From: JAGNHN01 sp964590645
GTDB taxonomy: Bacteria; Bacteroidota; Bacteroidia; Bacteroidales; JAGNHN01
DNA: 64,000 bases
Assembly (NCBI GenBank): GCA_964590645.1
Contig: CAZPYJ010000010.1
Span: 1 to 64,000 of the forward strand
Reading direction: 5' to 3'
Part shown: positions 9,452 to 15,811 of the stretch, piece after piece
Layout: the number at the start of each line of letters is the position of its first letter
How positions within the stretch are numbered: position 1 is the first letter of the stretch
Notes under the pieces: model-generated
The model's input: only the letters and a program-made list of their open reading frames with translations
What the model was told of the DNA's origin: nothing
Databases searched by the model: none
Translations under genes and position numbers: made by a program

Positions 9452-9478
9452 GGGAGGCAATGCCTCCCTCTTTTTTTT
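9452..9478 (+). terminator. Terminator of the serine operon
   Basis: GGGAGG and CCTCCC pair around a five-base loop (the full palindrome is GGGAGGCAATGCCTCCC), followed by TC and eight T residues. It lies just past the DUF1015 stop codon and ends seven bases before the cysQ ATG. Confidence 0.88.
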
Positions 9479-9484
9479 GTGAAG

Positions 9485-10330
9485 ATGAAAACATTTGAAT
9501 CCTTGAAAGAGGATATGTGGAAGGTGGCCATTCCGGCGGCCCTGAAAGCAGGAGAAGCCATCCTGGAGGTGTATTATTCCGAAGATTTCGGCCAAAGGGA
9601 AAAGGCGGATAAAAGTCCATTGACCGAAGCCGACCTGCGCGCCCATCGCTGCATACAGGAGGCACTGGAAAAGACCCCCTACCCTATTCTGAGCGAAGAA
9701 GGGCGGGACATCCCTTATGAAGAAAGGCAGCAGTGGGAAGCTTTCTGGATGGTAGATCCTTTGGATGGCACCAAGGAATTCATCAAGCGCAATGGAGAAT
9801 TCACTGTGAATATCGCCCTGATCTCGAAGGGCATACCGGTATGCGGTTTGGTTTATGTTCCGGTGAGCCGGGTATTGTACCTGGGCCTGGGTCCGGGGGA
9901 GGCCTGGCGCCTGGAAGTTCCCTCCTCGTTCGGTGCAAATGAAAGCTTTGATCCGCAGCATTTAGCCGGGGCAATAAAACTCCCCGAGGCCAGCCGGGAC
10001 ACCGCCTTTCGGGTGGTTGCTTCCCGTTCGCATATGAATGCGGAGACCGGGGAATTCATCCGGAAGCTGGAGGAAATCTATCCGGAGGTAAGGCTCACTT
10101 CCCGGGGCAGTTCGCTCAAGATATGTATGGTGGCTGAAGGAGCCGCAGACATCTACCCTCGTTTTGCACCCACGATGGAGTGGGATACCGCAGCAGGACA
10201 GGCCGTAGCCGAAGCCGCCGGGATGGAAATGCTGGATTATCAAAGCAAAAAGCCCCTGCGCTATAATAAACCCAGCCTCCTGAATCCGTGGTTTGTGGTG
10301 CAAAGGCGTGGATCTGACAGGGAAGGTTGA
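9485..10330 (+). CDS. cysQ: 3'(2'),5'-bisphosphate nucleotidase CysQ
   Basis: A member of the inositol monophosphatase superfamily, of the CysQ type that removes the 3'-phosphate of adenosine 3',5'-bisphosphate formed during sulfate assimilation and coenzyme A transfer. The metal-binding signatures are visible: the lysine-rich loop DKSPLTEAD, the segment PILSEEG, the core DPLDGTKEF and the C-terminal MEWDTAAGQAV. At 281 residues the length is slightly above the usual 250-275. I prefer the ATG at 9485 over the GTG at 9479, which touches the terminator T-run of the upstream gene. How the gene is transcribed past that terminator is unclear; partial read-through is possible. No terminator is seen after it. 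Confidence 0.9.
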   Translation: MKTFESLKEDMWKVAIPAALKAGEAILEVYYSEDFGQREKADKSPLTEADLRAHRCIQEALEKTPYPILSEEGRDIPYEERQQWEAFWMVDPLDGTKEFIKRNGEFTVNIALISKGIPVCGLVYVPVSRVLYLGLGPGEAWRLEVPSSFGANESFDPQHLAGAIKLPEASRDTAFRVVASRSHMNAETGEFIRKLEEIYPEVRLTSRGSSLKICMVAEGAADIYPRFAPTMEWDTAAGQAVAEAAGMEMLDYQSKKPLRYNKPSLLNPWFVVQRRGSDREG

Positions 10331-10387
10331 GCCCGGATACTTGTATTGACTTTTTAAACATTGCAAAGAATAGGCAGAAAGAAAGGC

Positions 10388-10417
10388 TTTGAAATTCCTG
10401 GCTTTTTATTATTTTTG
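10388..10417 (+). promoter_or_regulatory. Promoter of the split tRNA-Arg locus
   Basis: A -33 TTTG (10388-10391), an 18-base spacer and a perfect -7 element TATTTTTG (10410-10417) form one of the best promoters in the window. It points at the tRNA 5'-half copy, which starts 14 bases after the -7 element. It is therefore the likely original promoter of tRNA-Arg, now separated from the intact tRNA by about 300 bases. Confidence 0.75.
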
Positions 10418-10430
10418 CCATCCCAAAGTT

Positions 10431-10482
10431 GGATCCGTAGCATAATTGGATACCTGCCTGCCGGCAGGCAGGGTGCACCTGA
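10431..10482 (+). pseudogene. Duplicated 5' half of tRNA-Arg, interrupted by a palindrome
   Basis: Bases 10431-10452 and 10473-10482 together match the first 32 bases of the intact tRNA-Arg at 10728, with one mismatch (GGATCCG for GGACCCG). The match extends to the end of the 5' strand of the anticodon stem and then stops. A 20-base palindrome sits at 10453-10472, in the D-arm. The three bases before each copy (GTT) are also shared. No 3' half follows, so this is a relic, not a functional tRNA. Confidence 0.88.
10453..10472. repeat. 20-base perfect palindrome (REP-like)
   Basis: CCTGCCTGCCGGCAGGCAGG is a perfect inverted repeat placed exactly between two stretches that are contiguous in the intact tRNA gene. 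That makes it a clean insertion with no obvious target duplication. I recall GGCAGGC-type palindromes as dispersed elements in Bacteroidota genomes. I see only one copy in this window. Confidence 0.8.
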
Positions 10483-10494
10483 AAGCGTTATTTG

Positions 10495-10737
10495 ATGTAT
10501 TGGGTTTATGTTTTACGAAGCGAACGATTAAGGCGTTATTATGTGGGAATAAGCAATAATCCCGACAAGCGTCTTCTTGAGCACAATGCAGGAAAAACAA
10601 AATCTACCAAAGGATTTATACCTTGGAGGATTGTTTACAAGGAAATTGTACCAGACAGGCAGACAGCCAGAGAGCGTGAAAAGTATCTGAAGTCTGGTTG
10701 TGGAAAAGAATATATTAAGAAAGTGTTGGACCCGTAG
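10495..10737 (+). CDS. Small GIY-YIG nuclease, stop codon inside tRNA-Arg
   Basis: An 80-residue GIY-YIG domain protein of the free-standing UvrC/Slx1-like (UPF0213) type. The VYVLRS and YYVGIS strands form the two halves of the GIY-YIG signature. NPDKRLLEHN supplies the conserved arginine, and TAREREKYLKSG supplies the catalytic glutamate on the second helix. All the usual catalytic residues appear intact. I chose the ATG at 10495; a TTG lies one codon upstream. The stop codon TAG (10735-10737) is made by bases 8-10 of the tRNA-Arg that begins at 10728, so coding sequence and tRNA overlap by ten bases. It is flanked by the two tRNA 5'-half copies, which suggests a homing-type or tRNA-targeting insertion. 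Confidence 0.85.
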   Translation: MYWVYVLRSERLRRYYVGISNNPDKRLLEHNAGKTKSTKGFIPWRIVYKEIVPDRQTAREREKYLKSGCGKEYIKKVLDP

Positions 10738-10801
10738 CATAATTGGATAGTGCACCTGACTACGGATCAGGAGGTTAGGGGTTCGAATCCCTTCGGGTTC
10801 A
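10728..10801 (+). tRNA. tRNA-Arg (anticodon ACG)
   Basis: The cloverleaf folds fully: acceptor GGACCCG with CGGGTTC, D-arm GCAT/GTGC, anticodon stem CCTGA/TCAGG around the loop CTACGGA (anticodon ACG, decoding CGN through inosine), and a T-arm with TTCGAAT. The discriminator is A. No CCA is encoded, which fits the presence of a cca gene at 51036-52499. Its first ten bases double as the end of the GIY-YIG gene. It has no good promoter of its own, so it is probably transcribed with that gene from the promoter at 10388-10417. Confidence 0.95.
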
Positions 10802-10811
10802 CTTGATGATC

Positions 10812-10842
10812 AAATCCCGGCAGCAGAGCTGCCGGGATTTTT
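10812..10842 (+). terminator. Terminator after tRNA-Arg
   Basis: ATCCCGGCAGC and GCTGCCGGGAT form an eleven-base stem around a three-base AGA loop, followed by a run of T residues. It lies 12 bases past the tRNA. Confidence 0.9.
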
Positions 10843-10891
10843 CATTTTCCGGCGTCACGAACTTGTTCGTGTAAGCCGGAAAATGAAAAAT
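10837..10891. repeat. Large nested inverted repeat
   Basis: A 17-base arm at 10837-10853 (ATTTTTCATTTTCCGGC) has its exact reverse complement at 10875-10891. The spacer contains a second inverted repeat, CACGAAC-TT-GTTCGTG (10856-10871). Transcribed, it would make a long, almost unbroken hairpin directly after the tRNA terminator and before the 78-base tandem repeats. Confidence 0.85.
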
Positions 10892-10896
10892 CACAG

Positions 10897-11085
10897 CCAC
10901 GAACGCAGTGAGTGGCAGGGATTTGATTCCCTGCACGGAAAAGAAAGGATCACGAGCGAAGGGAGTAATCCCGGCCACGAACGCAGTGAGTGGCAGGGAT
11001 TTGATTCCCTGCACGGTAAAGAAGGGATCACGAGCGAAGGGAGTAATCCCAACCACGAACGCAGTGAGTGGCCAGGGTTTGATCC
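10897..11085. repeat. 78-base tandem repeats, two full copies plus a partial third
   Basis: Units start at 10897, 10975 and 11053, each with CCACGAACGCAGTGAGTGG. The first two units also share AGGGATTTGATTCCCTGCACGG and GGATCACGAGCGAAGGGAG. The third copy decays after about 30 bases. Reading frames run through all copies on both strands only because the period is a multiple of three. I see no sign of a real gene. Together with the hairpin this fills the 300-base gap between the tRNA and the next gene. Confidence 0.88.
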
Positions 11086-11101
11086 AATTCAAGGGGAAGA
11101 G

Positions 11102-12634
11102 CTAAAGCACGACAAACTTTCCCCGATTCCCATCCGATTCTGTACCTTGAATATGATACACATACAAACCGCGGGTTAAAGAATTTACTGGAATAGGGTG
11201 CAGACTGACCCCCGCTGCTAATTCTGTCGAAAAGACCAGCTTTCCTTCGACAGAATAGATATGAAGGTGGGAATCCGACGTCAGGGGTGCTTGAAATTCA
11301 AAGAAAACCATATTCCTGGCAGGCACAGGATAAACCCGAATGGAAGAAACTGCATTCCAGACCTCCTTCTCCTCAAATAAACCGGAAACCAGGGTGGAAT
11401 CACTTCGGAAGAACCAGGCTATCTGCTCCTTGTTATTATACCCGAATGAACTACCCGCTCCTACGAGATGTCCTGATGCCTCCACGAGCATATCATTGAT
11501 ATGGCAATCCGTCGGATTATCCCTGTGGAAAATGAAAGAGGCAATGCTATCCCCCTGATTGTCAAACACCAGAAAAACCCCGTGATGTTTGCCCTGATAA
11601 ACATAGGATGAGTCTTGCGCATTATAGAATTCAAGCGATGCGCTCACACCAAATCCGTAGGGAGAGAAGCGATGAAGCCTGAAACCAGAATAGTAAGAAA
11701 ATGAGCGGTAGGGATGAGACACTTTTTGCCAGTTTACTTCCCCGCTAATTCCATTAATACTGGTGAGCGATATTCCAAAAAAGTAATGTGTATAATGCGT
11801 TGAACCTGTAATACTTAAATAAATATAGGGTGCGGCGATGATGTATTCAGTTGACCCCAGATAAGTCATATCTGCATTAAATGCATACAAACTATCCTTG
11901 GGGATTTCTGTCACCCACTGGATTTCTCCATATTGATCTGTTTTGATGATGGAAGCCATATTTAAATCAGAGAGAAGAAGCATTCCATTATCAGGGGTAA
12001 ACTCCAGCTTCAGTATCCGCACCCCTCTATATTCCTCAGAAAAAAAGCGCTTTATCCACATTACCTTACCATCCTTATCTACACGCATCAAATATGGATA
12101 GCGCTCAGCGTTGCCGTAATCTTTTGAAATGTATCCTGTGAGTACAAAACCCAAATCCGGCATTTGTTTGACATCAAGGAAGTAGGAGCGCATTGCATTG
12201 CTGTCAAAAATCTGGCGATGGTATCGCTTCAACCAGATCGTGTCCAGATTGAAATCAAGATGCATCAGCACTCCGTGTGTAAAGAAGGAGTCCTGAACTG
12301 AGGCCGCATTCACAAAACCGGTGCGCGTCTGGATTATACTATTGCTGTGCTGGCCTCCAAAGGCGATCAAAGAATCATCGAAGGCCACCTTTCTCTCGAC
12401 ATTACCCTCAAGGTCAGTTTTCATAAAGAACTTAAACTGACTTGGATATGTTCCATACCATCCATAATCCACGTATCCTTCCAGATAATAGTATGAATCG
12501 TGGCGAAAGAGGTTGCAGAACTGTGAATTTCTTTTCCCGTAAGGGTAGTACCCCCTGTCGAAATCGAAAGCCTCCTGGGCTTCTGTTGGAGTAAAGGCTA
12601 GGCAAAGGAATATAAAAAGCAAGACCTTTCTCAT
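11102..12634 (-). CDS. T9SS-secreted protein, probable beta-propeller
   Basis: 510 residues. The N terminus MRKVLLFIFLCLAFTPTEAQ is a clear Sec signal peptide. The body has repeated strand-rich blocks (for example KTDLEGNVERKVAFDD, RVDKDGKVMWIKRFF, KTDQYGEIQWVTEIP), in which a lysine- or arginine-aspartate turn is followed by a tryptophan or valine strand. Such blocks are typical of beta-propeller proteins of Bacteroidota. The C terminus has a T9SS type A sorting domain beginning VYPVPARNMVFFEF and ending GLYVYHIQG. No enzymatic motif is recognised. The gene stands alone, its 3' end abutting the tandem-repeat island. Confidence 0.85.
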   Translation of the reverse strand: MRKVLLFIFLCLAFTPTEAQEAFDFDRGYYPYGKRNSQFCNLFRHDSYYYLEGYVDYGWYGTYPSQFKFFMKTDLEGNVERKVAFDDSLIAFGGQHSNSIIQTRTGFVNAASVQDSFFTHGVLMHLDFNLDTIWLKRYHRQIFDSNAMRSYFLDVKQMPDLGFVLTGYISKDYGNAERYPYLMRVDKDGKVMWIKRFFSEEYRGVRILKLEFTPDNGMLLLSDLNMASIIKTDQYGEIQWVTEIPKDSLYAFNADMTYLGSTEYIIAAPYIYLSITGSTHYTHYFFGISLTSINGISGEVNWQKVSHPYRSFSYYSGFRLHRFSPYGFGVSASLEFYNAQDSSYVYQGKHHGVFLVFDNQGDSIASFIFHRDNPTDCHINDMLVEASGHLVGAGSSFGYNNKEQIAWFFRSDSTLVSGLFEEKEVWNAVSSIRVYPVPARNMVFFEFQAPLTSDSHLHIYSVEGKLVFSTELAAGVSLHPIPVNSLTRGLYVYHIQGTESDGNRGKFVVL

Positions 12635-12876
12635 TGGATGTGGATTTGATTAAGAGTTCCGTCTCAGATTCTGGGCTTCAAGGCTGCATTAACATTGATG
12701 ATGGATAAAAGTAATGATTTTGGAGCTTCTTCGGCCGCTGTTTCATCACCATCGAAATTGTTTGTTGTCTGCAAGGACTCCCTTTGAAACCTGCTTCTAC
12801 AATTTACGCAAGTTGCTGAGTTAAATTAAGCAATAGGCGGGAACAAGGCGACATCTATCCTAAAGCCCGAAAAAGC

Positions 12877-12884
12877 TACCTTTG
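12877..12884 (+). promoter_or_regulatory. TAnnTTTG element directly before the start codon at 12891
   Basis: TACCTTTG matches the -7 consensus and lies only six bases before the ATG. A transcript starting at the usual distance would have almost no leader. No clear -33 TTG is seen. Confidence 0.5.
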
Positions 12885-12890
12885 TATCTT

Positions 12891-13850
12891 ATGAAAAGAA
12901 GCCTCTATCTTATCTCTCTAATATGTGGCCTGTGCTTGTTGCAAGCACCAACAGCTGTGCGTGGAGAAGCTCCTCCCCTGCCGGTCCTGCAGGAACAAAG
13001 CCCCCTGCACATTGAAAGCGAAAGCTTTCCACTGGATGACTTCTCCAAACGCAGAAAGCCTCGGAGAAAACCCGCCGATACCGTGGACATTACCGGTTGG
13101 CGCTACGGACTGAATATCGGGTCTTACTTCGCCAATCCGCATTCTGCAGGCTTTTACAGCGGCCGGCCGGAAAATGAAAATACCATCAATTATATCATCC
13201 GTAACAAATACCGCTATGATGAACTCCGCAGGCTGATTAACTTCTCCGACACCTTCTTCCTCCGGGAATATCCTTCCCGTATGACCTACGACCCGGCCGT
13301 CCTGGTCGGCTTTATCGCCAAATACAACTTCACCAACCAGCTGGGGTTCTTCTTTCAGTTCAACTATGTAAAGCTGAAAAGCACCGACTTTTTCACCGCG
13401 GAAGTCGATCCGATGCAGTTTCTCACCGAACCGGATATCCGCTTATATGGCATTGTAGGCGTAGAGGAAAGAGTGAATGTGGAAATGGGGCTTTCCCGCT
13501 ATATTGCCCTGGGGCCCAAAACCAATCTCTTCCTGGAAGGCGGTCTCAATATCAATGATTCAGAGGTCAGGAGCCACGAGATTCAGATCGAGGGACAAAC
13601 CTATGATCTGGTAAATGTTTATGGCAGTCAGAATTATGTGCCCAACACCAGCCTTCAGACCTTTGAGTTGAAACAGGGAGGGATTGGCTTTGGCGCCTTC
13701 TTTACAGCCGGGGTGCAACTCATATTCAATGAGAACATCAGCCTGGATCCGGGGATCAGCCTGTGGTGGAAGCGCATTAATCTGGTTGGGTACGATGCTT
13801 ACACTCCTCACTGGGCCATAAGCGTACGCTTTCTTCTCAAAGACCTTTGA
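12891..13850 (+). CDS. Predicted outer-membrane beta-barrel protein
   Basis: 319 residues from the ATG at 12891. The frame can be extended to a TTG at 12882, but that codon lies in the promoter element. The N terminus MKRSLYLISLICGLCLLQAP is a signal peptide. A proline- and arginine-rich linker (KRRKPRRKPAD) precedes a region of alternating amphipathic strands (YGLNIGSYF, LGFFFQFNYVKL, LFLEGGLNI, IGFGAFFTAGVQLIF) that ends in WAISVRFLLKDL. This resembles porin-family or PorT-like barrels of Bacteroidota. I do not recognise a specific family. No gene partner is apparent. Confidence 0.75.
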   Translation: MKRSLYLISLICGLCLLQAPTAVRGEAPPLPVLQEQSPLHIESESFPLDDFSKRRKPRRKPADTVDITGWRYGLNIGSYFANPHSAGFYSGRPENENTINYIIRNKYRYDELRRLINFSDTFFLREYPSRMTYDPAVLVGFIAKYNFTNQLGFFFQFNYVKLKSTDFFTAEVDPMQFLTEPDIRLYGIVGVEERVNVEMGLSRYIALGPKTNLFLEGGLNINDSEVRSHEIQIEGQTYDLVNVYGSQNYVPNTSLQTFELKQGGIGFGAFFTAGVQLIFNENISLDPGISLWWKRINLVGYDAYTPHWAISVRFLLKDL

Positions 13851-13861
13851 TCTTCCACTGC

Positions 13862-13896
13862 AAAAAAAAAAGGGATTGCCATTCCTGACCATCCCT
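13862..13896 (-). terminator. Terminator of the Omp28-like gene
   Basis: On the minus strand AGGGAT and ATCCCT pair around a 14-base loop, followed by a run of T residues (the A-run at 13862-13871). It lies 22 bases after the stop codon of the gene at 13918-14760. Confidence 0.65.
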
Positions 13897-13917
13897 CACA
13901 AGCAAGTTCTGTTTGAC

Positions 13918-14760
13918 TTACTTTTTCTTCAGCGCATTCACAAATTTGTAGAAGTTGGTGCCTGAGTCGTACTTCCACACACAAAGTGCCACATAAACCT
14001 CATCCCATTCTGCTTCCAGAGGGATTTCGTAGGTCTTCTCAAAAGAAGTGCCGGAAGCAATACTACCGCTGGCAATCTTTTCTCCATAAGCGTCATTTGG
14101 GGTAGCAGCCGTACGCAGGACATAGTCGTGCTCATAGGTAGCAGGATTGGCAACCCCACTCTGAGCGTATGCTCCTGAGGAAGAACTCCCATCTATCCCA
14201 TCTTCCAGAATATACACACTCAGGTAATAGTCCCCGCTTACTTCTTCAAAGAAAATCACATCCACATCAACATCCATTGTGTTTCCATTGCGGGTGGCTT
14301 TAAACTCCATCCCTACCGGAGGCGTTTGCGCCAACAGGGCTTCAGCACCTGCAACCCCACCGTCTTTCACATCTCCAACCCAGAAAGAAGGGATACCTCC
14401 TCCGGTAGGACGTGAAGAAGCAAAGCTGGAATATAATGCCGGTACGTGCATAGGATCATTGCTGGCGTGAGCCGTAATGGCCACTACATTATCACCGGCG
14501 CCCGCAATCTCGTGAATCAGGGGAGCACCCCAACTGCCACAGGGTCCACACCAGGTGGCCGTGTAGTTGACTGCAAAAGCACCCGCCTTTTGCTGCACAG
14601 TCACACAACTGCCATCGTCAAAATTGGCATAAGGATTATAGTTGACTGCATCAGGATTAGTGCATCCCTCGATCTTGATTCCGTCATCCGGATCTGAATC
14701 GTTGCAGGCTACCAAAAAAGCCAGGGGAAGCAGGAAAAGAAATAACTTTTTCATACGCAT
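13918..14760 (-). CDS. Omp28-related lipoprotein with thioredoxin-like fold
   Basis: 280 residues. The N terminus ends in the lipobox FLVAC with Cys19 as the likely lipidated residue, so the protein is probably membrane anchored. A GCTNPDAVNYNPYANFDDGSC segment of the kind common in Bacteroidota surface proteins (given here only as a marker, residues about 33-52) precedes a thioredoxin-like domain with WCGPCG. The C-terminal half (from about residue 150) is beta-rich and resembles Omp28-type proteins. The CxxC could be redox active or structural. A second in-frame ATG lies two codons downstream of the chosen start. Confidence 0.82.
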   Translation of the reverse strand: MRMKKLFLFLLPLAFLVACNDSDPDDGIKIEGCTNPDAVNYNPYANFDDGSCVTVQQKAGAFAVNYTATWCGPCGSWGAPLIHEIAGAGDNVVAITAHASNDPMHVPALYSSFASSRPTGGGIPSFWVGDVKDGGVAGAEALLAQTPPVGMEFKATRNGNTMDVDVDVIFFEEVSGDYYLSVYILEDGIDGSSSSGAYAQSGVANPATYEHDYVLRTAATPNDAYGEKIASGSIASGTSFEKTYEIPLEAEWDEVYVALCVWKYDSGTNFYKFVNALKKK

Positions 14761-14929
14761 ATAATTGGTTAGATGTGCAAATATACTATTCTTTCAAAAG
14801 GCCTAAGCGCTTAGTAATAAAAAGTTTATATAGAGATAATATCAATTCGTTTATCTATCAAAGAACACAATACCTCAATGCAGGGCAAATCCTGATCATT
14901 GTGTAAATTCGCTGGAAATACGATTACTG

Positions 14930-15775
14930 ATGATGCTCATTGCAGACAGCGGTTCCTCCAAAACAGACTGGCACCTTTGCGGTCCTGATACTGACTTCAG
15001 TTGGCAGACCGGAGGAATGCACCCCTACTTTTGCGATCGGCAGGGAGTGAGCAGGGAATTAAAAGAAAGCTGGCCTGAGGGAGAGCGAATGGAGTCCGTT
15101 GCGCAGGTGTTTTTTTACGGATCAGGATGCCTCAAACCAAAGGGTGCCGATATCGTTCGCCGCTTTCTGTGTGAACAGTTCAGGAATGATGTTTTTGTGT
15201 ACAGTGATCTGGAAGGCGCTGCCATCAGCACATTGGGGAATCGTCCCGGCATTGCAGCCATCCTGGGTACCGGCAGCAGCGCAGCTTTCTGGGATGGAAA
15301 AAACCTCAGTAGGGTTTCTCTTAGCCTGGGATATCTGATTGGAGATGAAGGAAGTGGCTCTGACATTGGCAAACATCTTCTTCGGGAAATAATGCACAGG
15401 GAGGTTGAGGAGGAATTGAGATCACGCTTCTTTAAGAGGTATCCCTCCTCTCCCACCGACATCATTTCCCGCCTTTACAGCCATCCTGAGCCGGCATCTT
15501 ATTTGGCAAGTTACGCTCATTTCCTGAGTCAAAACCTGAGCCACCCATACTGTATTCAATTGCTTCAAAATCGCTTTTCCGCCTTTATCCATAGGCATCT
15601 GATCCCACTGCAAAATGAAGGGATATGTGCTGTTGGCTTCAATGGCAGCATTGCCTTTGCTTTTCAGGTTGTACTGAAACCTGTATTGAATCAGGCAGGG
15701 TTTTCGGATATCACTATTCTGAAATCACCCATTGATGCCCTGGTGCAGCACCATAAAAATGAAAAGGGCTGGTGA
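14930..15775 (+). CDS. BadF/BadG-type N-acetylglucosamine kinase
   Basis: 281 residues of the ASKHA fold. The phosphate-1 loop ADSGSSKTDW is at the N terminus, GTGSSAAFW is the second phosphate loop, and GYLIGDEGSGSDIGKHLL is the signature of the eukaryotic-like GlcNAc kinase group of the BadF/BadG/BcrA/BcrD family. It probably phosphorylates N-acetylglucosamine or another amino sugar in peptidoglycan or chitin salvage. There are two adjacent ATG codons at 14930. A TAAATTCG sequence about 26 bases upstream resembles a degenerate -7 element. It is convergent with the giant gene at 15812. Confidence 0.88.
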   Translation: MMLIADSGSSKTDWHLCGPDTDFSWQTGGMHPYFCDRQGVSRELKESWPEGERMESVAQVFFYGSGCLKPKGADIVRRFLCEQFRNDVFVYSDLEGAAISTLGNRPGIAAILGTGSSAAFWDGKNLSRVSLSLGYLIGDEGSGSDIGKHLLREIMHREVEEELRSRFFKRYPSSPTDIISRLYSHPEPASYLASYAHFLSQNLSHPYCIQLLQNRFSAFIHRHLIPLQNEGICAVGFNGSIAFAFQVVLKPVLNQAGFSDITILKSPIDALVQHHKNEKGW

Positions 15776-15793
15776 CGATAACGCCACCAGCCC
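15755..15793 (-). terminator. Terminator of the cysteine-rich giant gene
   Basis: GGGCTGGTG and CACCAGCCC form a nine-base stem (15766-15774 with 15785-15793). On the minus strand it is followed by TTTTCATTTTT. It overlaps the stop codon of the convergent sugar-kinase gene, whose own side has no T-run. Confidence 0.75.
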
Positions 15794-15811
15794 ATACAAT
15801 ACCTTATCGAC

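Noticed and set aside
8285..9961. Minus-strand frames of 220 and 337 codons
   Set aside because: They are antisense to the DUF1015 and cysQ genes, whose family motifs are unambiguous.
10431..10482. A second functional tRNA-Arg
   Set aside because: Only the first 32 bases are present and they are interrupted by a 20-base insertion. No anticodon loop or T-arm follows.
10897..11085. CRISPR-like array
   Set aside because: The units are 78-base direct tandem copies with no distinct spacers, and there are no cas genes.
10799..11179. Open frames through the 78-base repeats on both strands
   Set aside because: The period is divisible by three, so frames stay open by chance. The translations are simple repeats of the DNA unit.
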